A stretch of 55,277 nt of DNA from Lactobacillus apis. Its GTDB lineage: Bacteria > Bacillota > Bacilli > Lactobacillales > Lactobacillaceae. The DNA lies in contig NZ_PDKP01000001.1 of the NCBI RefSeq assembly GCF_002837055.1, positions 63,857 to 119,133 of the forward strand, in the 5' to 3' direction. The number at the start of each line of letters is the position of its first letter. Position 1 is the stretch's first letter. Positions 1-10,151 of this stretch are shown here, in pieces. The notes under the pieces are model-generated. The model searched no databases, was not told where the DNA came from, and saw nothing but the letters and a program-made list of their open reading frames with translations. The translations under genes were made by a program, and so were the position numbers.

Positions 1-1013
1 TTGGTCGTGTTGTTTTAAAAAATACGGCGGTTAAACTAGTTTCAGTTGTTTTGATTTTATTATGGGTTAAACAACCAGGCGACTTGTGGAAATATATGTT
101 GATTATGTCGGTCTCAACGATGTTTGGTTCATTTGTTTTCTGGTTTGATATTCGGCGCTATGTTGGGGGGCCAGTTAAGCACTTTTATCAGTATCAAGCG
201 ACAATTAAATCCATTATTACATTATTAATTCCGCAAATTGCGACGCAAATCTATACTTCACTTGATAAGCCGATTTTAGGTCTTTTCCAAAATTCAACTC
301 AGGTGGCCTACTACGACAATTCTCAGCGTATTTCAAATATGGTTTTGGGAGTTGTTACAAGTATTTCACTAGTTATTATGCCCAAAATGGCTGGTGAAGG
401 TAAAAAAGAGCAGCGTGTTATTCTGAAAAAATCGCTTGAAGCAACGGTCATGCTGGGAACATTGTTTGCAGTGATTATTATGGCCAATACAAAGGAATTT
501 GTTCCTTTCTTTTTTGGTCATAAGTTTATTCCGATGACGCCGTTAATGTTCTTCTTTGCACTAACAATAGTGATGATACCAACTGGGGGCGTTTTTGCTA
601 ACCAGTTCGCCTTGGCAAACCATCGCGATCAAGACTATGCCATCCCAGTAATAGTTGGTGCAGTTCTTGAAGTAGTTCTAAGTTACTTCTTGGACAGATT
701 ATATGGTGCAACGGGGGCGATGATTGCAATTTTGATTACTGAATTCATCGTTTTGATTTTGCGGTTGTGGATAGTGCGTGACGGATATGATTTTAAGTAT
801 TCCTTTAAAGAAATTCCGAAATATCTGTTGATAGCCCTAATTGTCTTAATGGTGGGGATGCTTATTCCGCAGCTTGTTTCGTCAGCCTTTTTCAATATGG
901 CTATCAAATCAATTGTAATGTTCATCCTATATTTTGCCCTTATGTTCCTATTTAAGCTTGATTTTAATCAGGACATTATTATGTTAGTTAAGAAACTTTT
1001 TACTAGAGGTTAA
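1..1013 (+). CDS. Polysaccharide flippase (Wzx/PST-type), 5' end cut by window edge
   Basis: Integral membrane protein of the MATE/PST flippase superfamily, which moves undecaprenyl-linked oligosaccharide units across the membrane in capsule or exopolysaccharide assembly. The reading frame is open from base 3, giving about 336 residues in the window, so the leucine TTG at base 51 is not the real start and the N-terminal part lies upstream. The visible part is a chain of hydrophobic helices with short charged loops, and it has the family-like stretch SLDKPILGLF followed by AYYDNSQRI. It ends 2 bp before the glycosyltransferase start, so the two are almost certainly co-transcribed as the tail of an EPS cluster. 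The exact sugar substrate cannot be read from sequence. Confidence 0.85.
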   Translation, partial: GRVVLKNTAVKLVSVVLILLWVKQPGDLWKYMLIMSVSTMFGSFVFWFDIRRYVGGPVKHFYQYQATIKSIITLLIPQIATQIYTSLDKPILGLFQNSTQVAYYDNSQRISNMVLGVVTSISLVIMPKMAGEGKKEQRVILKKSLEATVMLGTLFAVIIMANTKEFVPFFFGHKFIPMTPLMFFFALTIVMIPTGGVFANQFALANHRDQDYAIPVIVGAVLEVVLSYFLDRLYGATGAMIAILITEFIVLILRLWIVRDGYDFKYSFKEIPKYLLIALIVLMVGMLIPQLVSSAFFNMAIKSIVMFILYFALMFLFKLDFNQDIIMLVKKLFTRG

Positions 1014-1015
1014 AA

Positions 1016-1714
1016 ATGATTCCGAAAATAATTCATTATGTTTGGGTTGGAGGCAATCCTAAGCCCAAAAATATTCAGCGATGTTTAAAAACTTGGCGCA
1101 AACACTTGCAGGACTATAAAATTATCGAGTGGAACGAGGATAATTTTGACATTCATGAGAACAAATACGTTGAACAAGCCTATCAAGCAAAAAAATGGGC
1201 CTTCGTTTCCGACTATATTCGTGCCAAGGCTGTTTATGAATACGGCGGCATTTATTTGGATACTGATGTACTCGTCCTTGACGATTTGACAAGTTTGCTT
1301 AATAATCGCGCTTTTGTTGGCTTTGAAAACAAAGACAATCCTTTTACGGCAGTTTTTGGTGCCGAAAAACACCATCCACTACTGAAGGATATGCTGAACT
1401 ATTACGATGATCGCGACTTTAATTTTGATCGAGCTGATCAATTGGCTGGTGTTAACACGGTCTCTGTTTCAGATATTTTAAAAAACAAGTATGGTGCTAA
1501 GCCTAACAACCAAGAACAAGAGCTTAAAGAGGGAATTCATGTTTACCCAGATGGCGTTTTATGCAACCCATCAGCTGATTCTAAGACTATCCATGTATTT
1601 ACTGGTACTTGGATGGAAGGCGAGAAGCCACTAAAAAGAAAACTTGTTACAGCGTTCAAAGTAAGAATTAAAACACAAAAAGAGGCGGCGCTTTATGCCA
1701 AACTCTTCAGGTGA
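1016..1714 (+). CDS. GT32-type capsular polysaccharide glycosyltransferase
   Basis: Glycosyltransferase of 232 residues with the Gly_transf_sug (OCH1-like) fold. The N-terminus MIPKIIHYVWVGG and the DXD motif in GGIYLDTDVLVL (about residues 78-89) are the hallmarks; the two Asp residues bind the metal and nucleotide sugar. It probably acts on the cytoplasmic face, adding a sugar to the lipid-linked repeat unit that the upstream flippase exports. The start ATG follows the flippase stop after 2 bp. Its last 20 bp overlap the next gene in another frame. Donor and acceptor are unknown. Confidence 0.85.
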   Translation: MIPKIIHYVWVGGNPKPKNIQRCLKTWRKHLQDYKIIEWNEDNFDIHENKYVEQAYQAKKWAFVSDYIRAKAVYEYGGIYLDTDVLVLDDLTSLLNNRAFVGFENKDNPFTAVFGAEKHHPLLKDMLNYYDDRDFNFDRADQLAGVNTVSVSDILKNKYGAKPNNQEQELKEGIHVYPDGVLCNPSADSKTIHVFTGTWMEGEKPLKRKLVTAFKVRIKTQKEAALYAKLFR

Positions 1715-2168
1715 ACTAACTGAATCAGAATTGCAGGAATTAGTTGAACATGTTTCGCTGACATCATTTAACCGTCCTTTTTTGCATCAAGCCAAGATTA
1801 ATCGGCGAATGACGACAACTGGGGGACGCTATCATTTAACTGATCATCATCTTGAGATAAATGCACATTTTTTACAACCACAATACCATGATGAATTGGT
1901 TGGAATCATCAAGCATGAACTAACACACTATCATTTACACCTGCAAAACCGCGGTTACCGCCACCGTGATACAGACTTTAAGTTATTGCTGAAAAAGGTT
2001 GGAGGCAGTCGCTACGCACCTGATATTGGATTGCGCAAGAAGCAAAAACCAAAATTTGTTTATAAATGTCAGCACTGTGGCCAAAAGTTTAAACGTGTTC
2101 GCCGCATTAACGTACGCCACTATGCTTGCGGTAAATGTGGTGGCCCTTTAAGGCTGGTGAAAAGCTAA
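1695..2168 (+). CDS. SprT-like zinc metalloprotein
   Basis: SprT-family protein of 157 residues. The zinc-metalloprotease motif HELTH sits near residue 76, and a C-terminal zinc ribbon is formed by CQHCG and CGKCGG. The family resembles eukaryotic Spartan, which cleaves DNA-protein crosslinks, but the bacterial role is not established. The ATG at 1695 has a GAGGCGG-type ribosome site just upstream and overlaps the end of the glycosyltransferase. The overlap suggests read-through transcription from the EPS locus, although this gene is usually chromosomal core. Length is normal for the family. Confidence 0.88.
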   Translation: MPNSSGELTESELQELVEHVSLTSFNRPFLHQAKINRRMTTTGGRYHLTDHHLEINAHFLQPQYHDELVGIIKHELTHYHLHLQNRGYRHRDTDFKLLLKKVGGSRYAPDIGLRKKQKPKFVYKCQHCGQKFKRVRRINVRHYACGKCGGPLRLVKS

Positions 2169-2203
2169 TTTAAAAATAAAGTTACCGTTTCCATAGATTT
2201 TGT

Positions 2204-2233
2204 TTGACAAATCGTTAGGTGCCAAACTATAAT
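2204..2233 (+). promoter_or_regulatory. Sigma-A promoter of the MarR-ABC exporter locus
   Basis: Perfect -35 TTGACA at 2204-2209 and perfect -10 TATAAT at 2228-2233, separated by 18 bp, about 60 bp before the marR start. Palindromic boxes overlap the spacer and the start region (separate entry), so the strong promoter is probably repressed by MarR. Confidence 0.85.
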
Positions 2234-2259
2234 CAAATTATAGAAATTAGGTACCTAAC
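2214..2259. promoter_or_regulatory. Two-box palindromic operator, probably for MarR autoregulation
   Basis: Two related palindromes flank the -10 box. The downstream box TTAGGTACCTAA (2247-2258) is a perfect 12-bp palindrome. The upstream box TTAGGTGCCAAA (2215-2226) is a degenerate copy in the promoter spacer. Their centres are 32 bp apart, about three helical turns. Between them CTATAATCAAATTATAG (2227-2243) is itself a perfect inverted repeat around the -10. This fits cooperative binding of MarR dimers on one DNA face; binding by MarR is inferred from position. Confidence 0.65.
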
Positions 2260-2295
2260 AAAAATTAAAAATAGAAAAACAAAAGGAGTTTTATC

Positions 2296-2982
2296 ATGAG
2301 TCAAACAAGTGATAAGTTAATGAAGCAACTTTATTTTATTATGCGTGCCAGTCGCTACTTTATGTTTGAGAATAAGCAGCCTATTTCTGGTCAAAAACGT
2401 GTCTTGGCAGTCCTTAGACTCGAAGATGGCTTAACCCAAAACTATTTAGCTGAAATTCTGGCGCTTAAACCTGGATCCTTAGCTGAGCTTTTAAAGAAAA
2501 TGGAAGCTAAGGGCTCCATTCGACGTGAGACAGATGAACAGGATAAGCGGGTTAAACGGGTTTATCTAACTGAAGAAGGACGAAAAGAAGCAGCTCGTTT
2601 AGATGAATTAAAGAAGGCCCAAGACACAGGCTCATTTTTTGCCGGTCTAGATGAAGAAGAGCAAACCCAATTTAGCCATTACTTGGAAAAAATAGCTGAT
2701 GGTTGGGACGAGGACTTTAAGCAACATGCGCAAAAGTTTGTTGATCCAACAGTCCGTATGAAGGCTTATAGCAAATGGCGCAAGTATGCTGAAAATCACG
2801 ATTACTCAAAAGAAGAGATGAGAGATCTCTGTCACCGGATGCACGGTCACCATCATTATCGTGATCACTGTCATGGCTATAGTAGTGAAGATTTTAAGAA
2901 ATACTGTGATTTTGACAAAAATTGGCATGGCGACCGCGACTTTTGGCGTGAATTTTGGCATAATGAAGATAACGAATTGTAG
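2296..2982 (+). CDS. MarR-family transcriptional regulator with His/Cys-rich C-terminal tail
   Basis: Winged-helix regulator of 228 residues, longer than the usual 140-160 of the family. The MarR domain covers about residues 5-130; the recognition helix region is LTQNYLAEILALKPGSLAEL and the wing is in RRETDEQDKRVKRVYLT. The extra C-terminal stretch of about 80 residues is rich in His, Cys, Asp and Trp, including CHRMHGHHHYRDHCHGY (about residues 175-191), and looks able to bind metal. A strong promoter with palindromic boxes precedes it and an ABC exporter follows, the standard layout of an autoregulated MarR/efflux unit. The ligand is unknown. Confidence 0.85.
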   Translation: MSQTSDKLMKQLYFIMRASRYFMFENKQPISGQKRVLAVLRLEDGLTQNYLAEILALKPGSLAELLKKMEAKGSIRRETDEQDKRVKRVYLTEEGRKEAARLDELKKAQDTGSFFAGLDEEEQTQFSHYLEKIADGWDEDFKQHAQKFVDPTVRMKAYSKWRKYAENHDYSKEEMRDLCHRMHGHHHYRDHCHGYSSEDFKKYCDFDKNWHGDRDFWREFWHNEDNEL

Positions 2983-2992
2983 TTAGAAAAAA

Positions 2993-3027
2993 GAAAAAGT
3001 TTTTCAGTAATTGAAAAGCTTTTTTTT
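2993..3027 (+). terminator. Terminator/attenuator between marR and the ABC exporter
   Basis: AAAAAGTTTTTCA and TTGAAAAGCTTTTT form a stem with a small loop, followed by a run of eight T. It lies between the regulator and the exporter, so exporter expression may depend on read-through or on a separate start. Confidence 0.6.
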
Positions 3028-3050
3028 AATTAAGGAAGCCGGTACTACTA

Positions 3051-4802
3051 ATGACATTTAAGTCTGACCAAACTAAGACAAAAACGGTTAAAATGAAAGA
3101 CTTTTTACAACTTTTAAAAGGACTAAAACTGAAAAACGGGCTTTTTGCCGCCGGTTTGCTTTTCAGTTTAGTTACGAGTGCAACTAATCTACTACTGCCA
3201 TTATTGACACGTAATTTAGTTGATACAAGTAAATGGAATAAGTTCAACTATCGGAGTATGGAGTTAATCATTGTTGTTTTTGCGGCTCAGCTAGTTTTGG
3301 GCACACTTGGTGGTTATATTTTGCGCTACTTTGGTGAAAGTGTCGTAAAAAGCTTACGTGAAAAACTTTGGTCGCACCTGTTAAAATTACCGATTTCTTA
3401 TTTTGATGAAAATAAGGCTGGGGAAACTAGTTCACGTCTTGTTAATGATACTGGAGTAATTAAAGACCTGATTGCTTCACAATTTCCTAACTTTATTACC
3501 GGTGCCATTCAACTGCTTTTTTCTTTAATTATTCTTTTTGTGATGGACTGGCAAATGGCGGTCTTAATTTTTACAATTGTGCCGATTGTCATTTTGATTC
3601 TTTTTCCGGTCGGTCGTATTATGGCGCGACTTGGGCGTAAGCTGCAAGCTGCAACAGCCGAATTCAACGGTGATGTCAGTGAGAAATTAGCGGAAGTTCG
3701 ACTGATTAAATCAAGTAACGGCGAAAAGTTTGAAGAGCAAAGTGGGAAAAGGATGATTAATAAAATCTTTAACATCGGAGTGATCGATGCCCGCGTTGAA
3801 GCAATCTTACAGCCAATTATGACAACACTGATGATGGCAGCATTTGCTGGCATTTTAGCTTTTGGACTTATTCGTGTCGGGCAAGGTTCATTAACAAGCG
3901 GATCACTTGTTGCCTTTTTACTTTACTTATTTAATGTGATTGCGCCATTTGCCAACTTTGCAACCTTCTTCTCGCAGATTCAAAAAGCTTTAGGTTCCAC
4001 AGAACGAATCCAACAAATTTTACAAATTGAACCAGAAAAAAGTTACTTAAGTCAGCCTACAGATATAGCTAATCAAACTTTGAAGGCAGAAAACCTGAGT
4101 TTCAATTATGAGACGGATGAACCAGTTTTAAGTTCAATTTCTTTTGTTGCCAAGCCCAATTCTGTAATTGCGTTTGCTGGACCAAGTGGCGCAGGAAAGT
4201 CGACCATTTTTGCCTTGATCGAACGCTTTTATCATCCAACAACTGGTCAAATTTTGATTGGCAAGCAAAATATTGATGAGATTGAGCTAGCGAGTTGGCG
4301 TTCACAAATTGGTTACGTGTCCCAAAATAGTGCCATTTTCTCTGGTACGATTAGAGATAATTTGGTTTATGGACTAGATCAAAAACTGACTGATGAGCAG
4401 CTTTGGCATGGGTTAGAGCTTGCTTATGCAGATCACTTTGTCCGTACCTTTCCGCATCAATTAGACACTGAAATAGGTGAACGAGGCATCAAATTATCTG
4501 GTGGACAAAAACAGCGAATTGCAATTGCACGTGCATTTTTGCGCAATCCCAAGATTTTGATGTTAGATGAAGCAACTGCTAGTTTGGATTCTGAATCAGA
4601 GCGCAAGGTGCAACAGGCACTTGACCAATTAATGACAAATCGTACTACGCTGGTCATTGCCCACCGGCTAGCCACAATCGTGAATGCTGATCAAATCTAC
4701 TTTATTGAACATGGTCAGATAACAGGCCATGGTACGCATCATGAATTAATGAAATCACATCCTTTATATGCGCGCTATGTTAATGAACAGATGGTTGATT
4801 AA
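3051..4802 (+). CDS. ABC exporter half-transporter, multidrug type
   Basis: Fused transmembrane-ATPase half transporter of 583 residues, the LmrA/BmrA-like type that works as a dimer exporting drugs or lipids. The six-helix membrane domain spans about residues 15-320. The nucleotide-binding domain has Walker A GPSGAGKST, Q-loop YVSQNSAIFSGTI, signature LSGGQKQ, Walker B ILMLDEATAS and H-loop IAHRL, all intact. It lies 68 bp after the MarR gene. The ATG at 3051 follows AAGGAA about 11 bp upstream. The MarR linkage suggests inducible export of a toxic compound; the substrate cannot be named. Confidence 0.93.
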   Translation: MTFKSDQTKTKTVKMKDFLQLLKGLKLKNGLFAAGLLFSLVTSATNLLLPLLTRNLVDTSKWNKFNYRSMELIIVVFAAQLVLGTLGGYILRYFGESVVKSLREKLWSHLLKLPISYFDENKAGETSSRLVNDTGVIKDLIASQFPNFITGAIQLLFSLIILFVMDWQMAVLIFTIVPIVILILFPVGRIMARLGRKLQAATAEFNGDVSEKLAEVRLIKSSNGEKFEEQSGKRMINKIFNIGVIDARVEAILQPIMTTLMMAAFAGILAFGLIRVGQGSLTSGSLVAFLLYLFNVIAPFANFATFFSQIQKALGSTERIQQILQIEPEKSYLSQPTDIANQTLKAENLSFNYETDEPVLSSISFVAKPNSVIAFAGPSGAGKSTIFALIERFYHPTTGQILIGKQNIDEIELASWRSQIGYVSQNSAIFSGTIRDNLVYGLDQKLTDEQLWHGLELAYADHFVRTFPHQLDTEIGERGIKLSGGQKQRIAIARAFLRNPKILMLDEATASLDSESERKVQQALDQLMTNRTTLVIAHRLATIVNADQIYFIEHGQITGHGTHHELMKSHPLYARYVNEQMVD

Positions 4803-4824
4803 TAAAAAAGACTGCCAGAAAGTC

Positions 4825-4853
4825 TTGTGCAAAACTTTATTTTGAGGTATAGT
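4825..4853 (+). promoter_or_regulatory. tRNA-Leu promoter
   Basis: TTGTGC at 4825-4830 and TATAGT at 4848-4853 with a 17-bp spacer, 12 bp before the tRNA 5' end. Confidence 0.65.
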
Positions 4854-4865
4854 ATTGAATGTGTT

Positions 4866-4952
4866 GCGGGCATGGCGGAATTGGCAGACGCGCAAGACTA
4901 AGGATCTTGTGATCGCTTTTTGATCGTGGAAGTTCGAGTCTTCTTGCCCGCA
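4866..4952 (+). tRNA. tRNA-Leu (anticodon AAG)
   Basis: Class II tRNA of 87 nt. The acceptor GCGGGCA pairs with TGCCCGC. The D arm is GCG/CGC. The anticodon stem CAAGA/TCTTG encloses loop CTAAGGA, giving anticodon AAG. A long variable arm based on GATC/GATC and a TTCGAGT T-loop follow. Discriminator is A and CCA is not encoded. A34 implies deamination to inosine to read CUU and CUC. Confidence 0.95.
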
Positions 4953-4958
4953 CTAATT

Positions 4959-4982
4959 AATGGAGCTTCGGCTCCATTTTTT
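4959..4982 (+). terminator. Terminator after tRNA-Leu
   Basis: AATGGAGC-TTCG-GCTCCATT hairpin with a UUCG tetraloop, followed by a T run. Confidence 0.85.
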
Positions 4983-4991
4983 GTACCCGAT

Positions 4992-5026
4992 AAAAGCACC
5001 TTTACTAAAAAGGTGCTTTTTTATTT
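4992..5026. terminator. Second intrinsic terminator, possibly bidirectional
   Basis: AAAAGCACCTTT and AAAGGTGCTTTT form a 12-bp perfect stem around ACTAA, with T-rich sequence after it and an A run before it. It insulates the glucosaminidase gene from the tRNA unit. Confidence 0.8.
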
Positions 5027-5108
5027 TAAAAATTAATTACATTGCACATTTTTATGTCTGAAAGAGGTTATACTAAAAAGTAATAACTAAAAGAGTAAGG
5101 GAATTTCT

Positions 5109-5756
5109 ATGCCAAAAAAACGTAGGGGCAAAAAGCAATCAAATTTTATTATTATTTTGCGAACATTTATCATCTTATTTGTTTTAATTATTGCTTTTGT
5201 AGCGTTTAGATATTATCGGCGGCAAGCAATTCAAACGGAGCAAATTAGACAAGAGCAACTCGCCCGTGAAGAAGCTAGACAAAAGATCATTAGGCAGCAC
5301 AAAGCATTTATTAAAGAAATTGGACCAATTGCCAAGGAAGTTGATCAGGAATTTGAGTTACTTCCAAGTATTACAATTGCCCAGGCATGTCTTGAGAGTG
5401 ACTATGGTCAGAGCAGTCTGTCACAAAAGTACAATAATCTGTTTGGCGTGAAAGGCAGCAATCCAAATACCTCAGCGATTTTGAAGACAAAGGAATATCA
5501 AAAGGGTAAGTGGATTGTCGTGAAGGCACGCTTCCAAATCTATGACTCCTATGAAGCGTCAATTCGTGCGCATGCTCGTCTTTTCCAAAAAGGTACTACA
5601 TGGAATAGTCAACAGTATAAGCATGTTCTAGCTGCTAAAAACTATCAAAAGCAGGCACATGCATTAGTTCAGGACGGCTATGCCACAGATCCTGATTACG
5701 CGGCCAAATTAATTAAATTAATCGAGGAGTACAACCTTGATCGTTTTGATAAATAA
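5109..5756 (+). CDS. Membrane-anchored GH73 N-acetylglucosaminidase
   Basis: Peptidoglycan hydrolase of 215 residues. A basic N-terminus (KKRRGKK) and one membrane helix at about residues 13-37 form a signal anchor; a charged coiled stretch follows to about 65. The GH73 domain has IAQACLESDYGQS with the likely catalytic Glu96, and YNNLFGVKG. It hydrolyses the glycan backbone during wall growth or cell separation. There is no SH3b or LysM repeat, so the membrane anchor gives localisation. A TATACT -10 lies at 5069-5074, but I see no clear -35. Single-gene unit between terminators. Confidence 0.88.
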   Translation: MPKKRRGKKQSNFIIILRTFIILFVLIIAFVAFRYYRRQAIQTEQIRQEQLAREEARQKIIRQHKAFIKEIGPIAKEVDQEFELLPSITIAQACLESDYGQSSLSQKYNNLFGVKGSNPNTSAILKTKEYQKGKWIVVKARFQIYDSYEASIRAHARLFQKGTTWNSQQYKHVLAAKNYQKQAHALVQDGYATDPDYAAKLIKLIEEYNLDRFDK

Positions 5757-5769
5757 CAGGTATTCTTGC

Positions 5770-5788
5770 TAAAAGCTGCCTGCTTTTT
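5770..5788 (+). terminator. Short terminator-like hairpin after the glucosaminidase
   Basis: AAAAGC-TGCCT-GCTTTTTT lies just after the glucosaminidase stop and before the pcrA -10-like TACAAT (5792-5797). The stem is short, so termination may be partial. Confidence 0.4.
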
Positions 5789-5835
5789 TGGTACAATGAA
5801 TTAGTTACATAATTTTATTTGTGAAGGGAATTATA

Positions 5836-8082
5836 ATGAGCGAAGAATCGATTTTGGCAGGATTAAATCCGCAACAAAAAGAGGCCGTAAAAACGACAGA
5901 GGGTCCACTCTTGGTTGTGGCTGGTGCAGGCTCAGGCAAAACCTCCGTATTAACAAGACGAATTGCCTACTTAGTAGAAGAAAAACAAGTCTTGCCTTGG
6001 AATATTCTGGCAATTACTTTTACCAATAAGGCAGCCAGCGAAATGCGCGAGCGTGAACAAAAACTCCTTGGTCCTGCCGCAAATGATATTTGGATGTCAA
6101 CTTTCCATGCTTTATGTGTCCGTATTTTACGGCGTGATTCAGATAAGATAGGTTATGGTCGTAATTTTTCAATTGCGGATTCAGCCGAACAATTGACTTT
6201 GGTTAAGCACATTGAAAAAGAACTGAACATTAATCCTAAAATGTATGAACCCAGAGGTATCTTGTCTGCCATTTCAAATGCTAAAAATGACCTTTTAACG
6301 CCACAAGCATTTGAGGATAGTGCTGCATCACCTTTTGAAAAAATGGCTGCTAAAGTCTATCAGGAATACCAAAAACGGTTGAAACATGACCAAATTATGG
6401 ATTTTGATGATTTAATTATGCAGACATTGGTTCTCTTTAAAAAAGATCCTGAAGTTTTACATTATTATCAAAATAAATTCCGTTATATGCTCGTTGATGA
6501 GTATCAGGATACTAACCAAGCACAATATGAATTATGTCATGAATTAGCGGCACAATATAAGAATATCTGTGTTGTTGGTGATGCAGATCAGTCTATTTAT
6601 GGCTGGCGTGGCGCCAATATGGAAAACATCATGAACTTCGAAAATGATTACCGTGATACTGGAGTTCAAACTGTCAAATTAGAGCAGAATTATCGCTCAA
6701 CTGGTCATATTTTGTCCGCAGCCAACGCAGTAATCGACAATAATCGTAATCGCAAGAAAAAGAACTTGTGGACTGATCAGGGCGATGGCGAAAAGATTAC
6801 TTATTACCGTGCCCAAAGTGGTGACGATGAAGCTCACTTTATCATTTCCAAGATTCAAGATGAAGTTGATGATAATAACCGCTCCTACAAAGATTTTGCT
6901 GTTTTGTATCGGACCAATGCCCAGTCAAGAACAGTCGAAGAAGCTTTTGTGAAGTCAAATGTCCCATATCAAATTGTGGGTGGTCACAAGTTCTACGATC
7001 GAAAAGAAATTATGGACATCATGGCTTATCTCAAGCTGGTTGCTAATCCAAACGATTCAATGAGTTTTAATCGTATCATCAATACGCCAAAAAGGGGAAT
7101 TGGTCGTGTTAGTGTTGACAAATTTATGGATGTCGCACAAGGAAACAACTTGTCATTGATCGACGCTTTTAAGCACATTAATATATCAGGCATTTCAACC
7201 CGTGCTGCAGCTAAAATGAGTGACTTTGGTGCTAAATTACGTGATGCAATTGAATATGCCAAAGATCATAGTGTTACAGGCCTAACCGAAAAGATTTTGC
7301 AGGATTTTGGCTATACAGATGCGCTTAAGGCAGAACATACAATTGAAGCAGAAACAAGACTAGAAAACTTGGATGAATTTCTTTCAGTTACTAAGCGTTT
7401 TGACGATCAATATGAACCTGAAGAAGATGATGCTAACGCTTTAAGCGACTTTTTAGCAGAAGTTTCATTGTTAAGTGATCAGGATGATTTAGAAAATAAT
7501 GATGATCAGGTCGCATTAATGACCTTGCATGCAGCTAAAGGTTTGGAATTCCCAGTGGTCTTTTTGGTAGGGATGGAAGATGGATTATTCCCACTTTCTC
7601 GTGCCCTTTTAGAAGACGATCAATTAGAAGAGGAACGCAGACTTGCCTATGTTGGAATTACTAGAGCCAAAGAAAAGCTCTTTTTGACCAATGCTTATTC
7701 CAGAATGATGTTTGGTCGGATGCAAAACAATCCACCTTCAAGATTTTTGGAAGAAATTGATGTCGATGATCTTGACATGCAAAACTCAGTTCCAGAGAGT
7801 GTAGGAAATAGTGATTTCCAAGTTCAAACAGCTCCTTTTGCTAACGTTGATGAACGTGCGCGTGCTCAAGTTTACACACCAAAGGCAAAACCTGCTGGTG
7901 GTGCAATTGGTGCTGAAAAGAAGGGCTGGAATGTTGGCGATCAAGTTGAACATAAAGCTTGGGGCCACGGCGTTGTAACGAAAGTTAACGGCGAAGGCGA
8001 AGACATGGAGCTCGATATTGCGTTTCCAAATAAAGGAATTAAACGCCTTCTAGCAGCATTTGCTCCTATTAAAAAGGTATAA
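5836..8082 (+). CDS. pcrA: ATP-dependent DNA helicase PcrA (UvrD family)
   Basis: SF1A 3'-5' helicase of 748 residues used in nucleotide excision repair, plasmid replication and clearing of RecA and stalled transcription. Visible motifs: Walker A GAGSGKT (about 31-37), DEYQDTN (motif II), GDADQSIYGWRGA (III), QNYRS (IV), TLHAAKGLEFPVVFL (V) and VGITRAKEKL (VI). A C-terminal Tudor-like domain, WNVGDQVEHKAWGHG onward, is the RNA-polymerase-binding module of Gram-positive PcrA. The start is set at ATG 5836, because AAGGGAA just upstream is its ribosome site and overlaps an alternative GTG at 5821. It heads the conserved pcrA-ligA-camS-gatCAB cluster. Confidence 0.97.
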   Translation: MSEESILAGLNPQQKEAVKTTEGPLLVVAGAGSGKTSVLTRRIAYLVEEKQVLPWNILAITFTNKAASEMREREQKLLGPAANDIWMSTFHALCVRILRRDSDKIGYGRNFSIADSAEQLTLVKHIEKELNINPKMYEPRGILSAISNAKNDLLTPQAFEDSAASPFEKMAAKVYQEYQKRLKHDQIMDFDDLIMQTLVLFKKDPEVLHYYQNKFRYMLVDEYQDTNQAQYELCHELAAQYKNICVVGDADQSIYGWRGANMENIMNFENDYRDTGVQTVKLEQNYRSTGHILSAANAVIDNNRNRKKKNLWTDQGDGEKITYYRAQSGDDEAHFIISKIQDEVDDNNRSYKDFAVLYRTNAQSRTVEEAFVKSNVPYQIVGGHKFYDRKEIMDIMAYLKLVANPNDSMSFNRIINTPKRGIGRVSVDKFMDVAQGNNLSLIDAFKHINISGISTRAAAKMSDFGAKLRDAIEYAKDHSVTGLTEKILQDFGYTDALKAEHTIEAETRLENLDEFLSVTKRFDDQYEPEEDDANALSDFLAEVSLLSDQDDLENNDDQVALMTLHAAKGLEFPVVFLVGMEDGLFPLSRALLEDDQLEEERRLAYVGITRAKEKLFLTNAYSRMMFGRMQNNPPSRFLEEIDVDDLDMQNSVPESVGNSDFQVQTAPFANVDERARAQVYTPKAKPAGGAIGAEKKGWNVGDQVEHKAWGHGVVTKVNGEGEDMELDIAFPNKGIKRLLAAFAPIKKV

Positions 8083-8104
8083 TTAAAGCGAAAAACATAA
8101 ATAA

Positions 8105-10138
<2,034 letters not shown>

Positions 10139-10151
10139 AGGAACAATTAAA

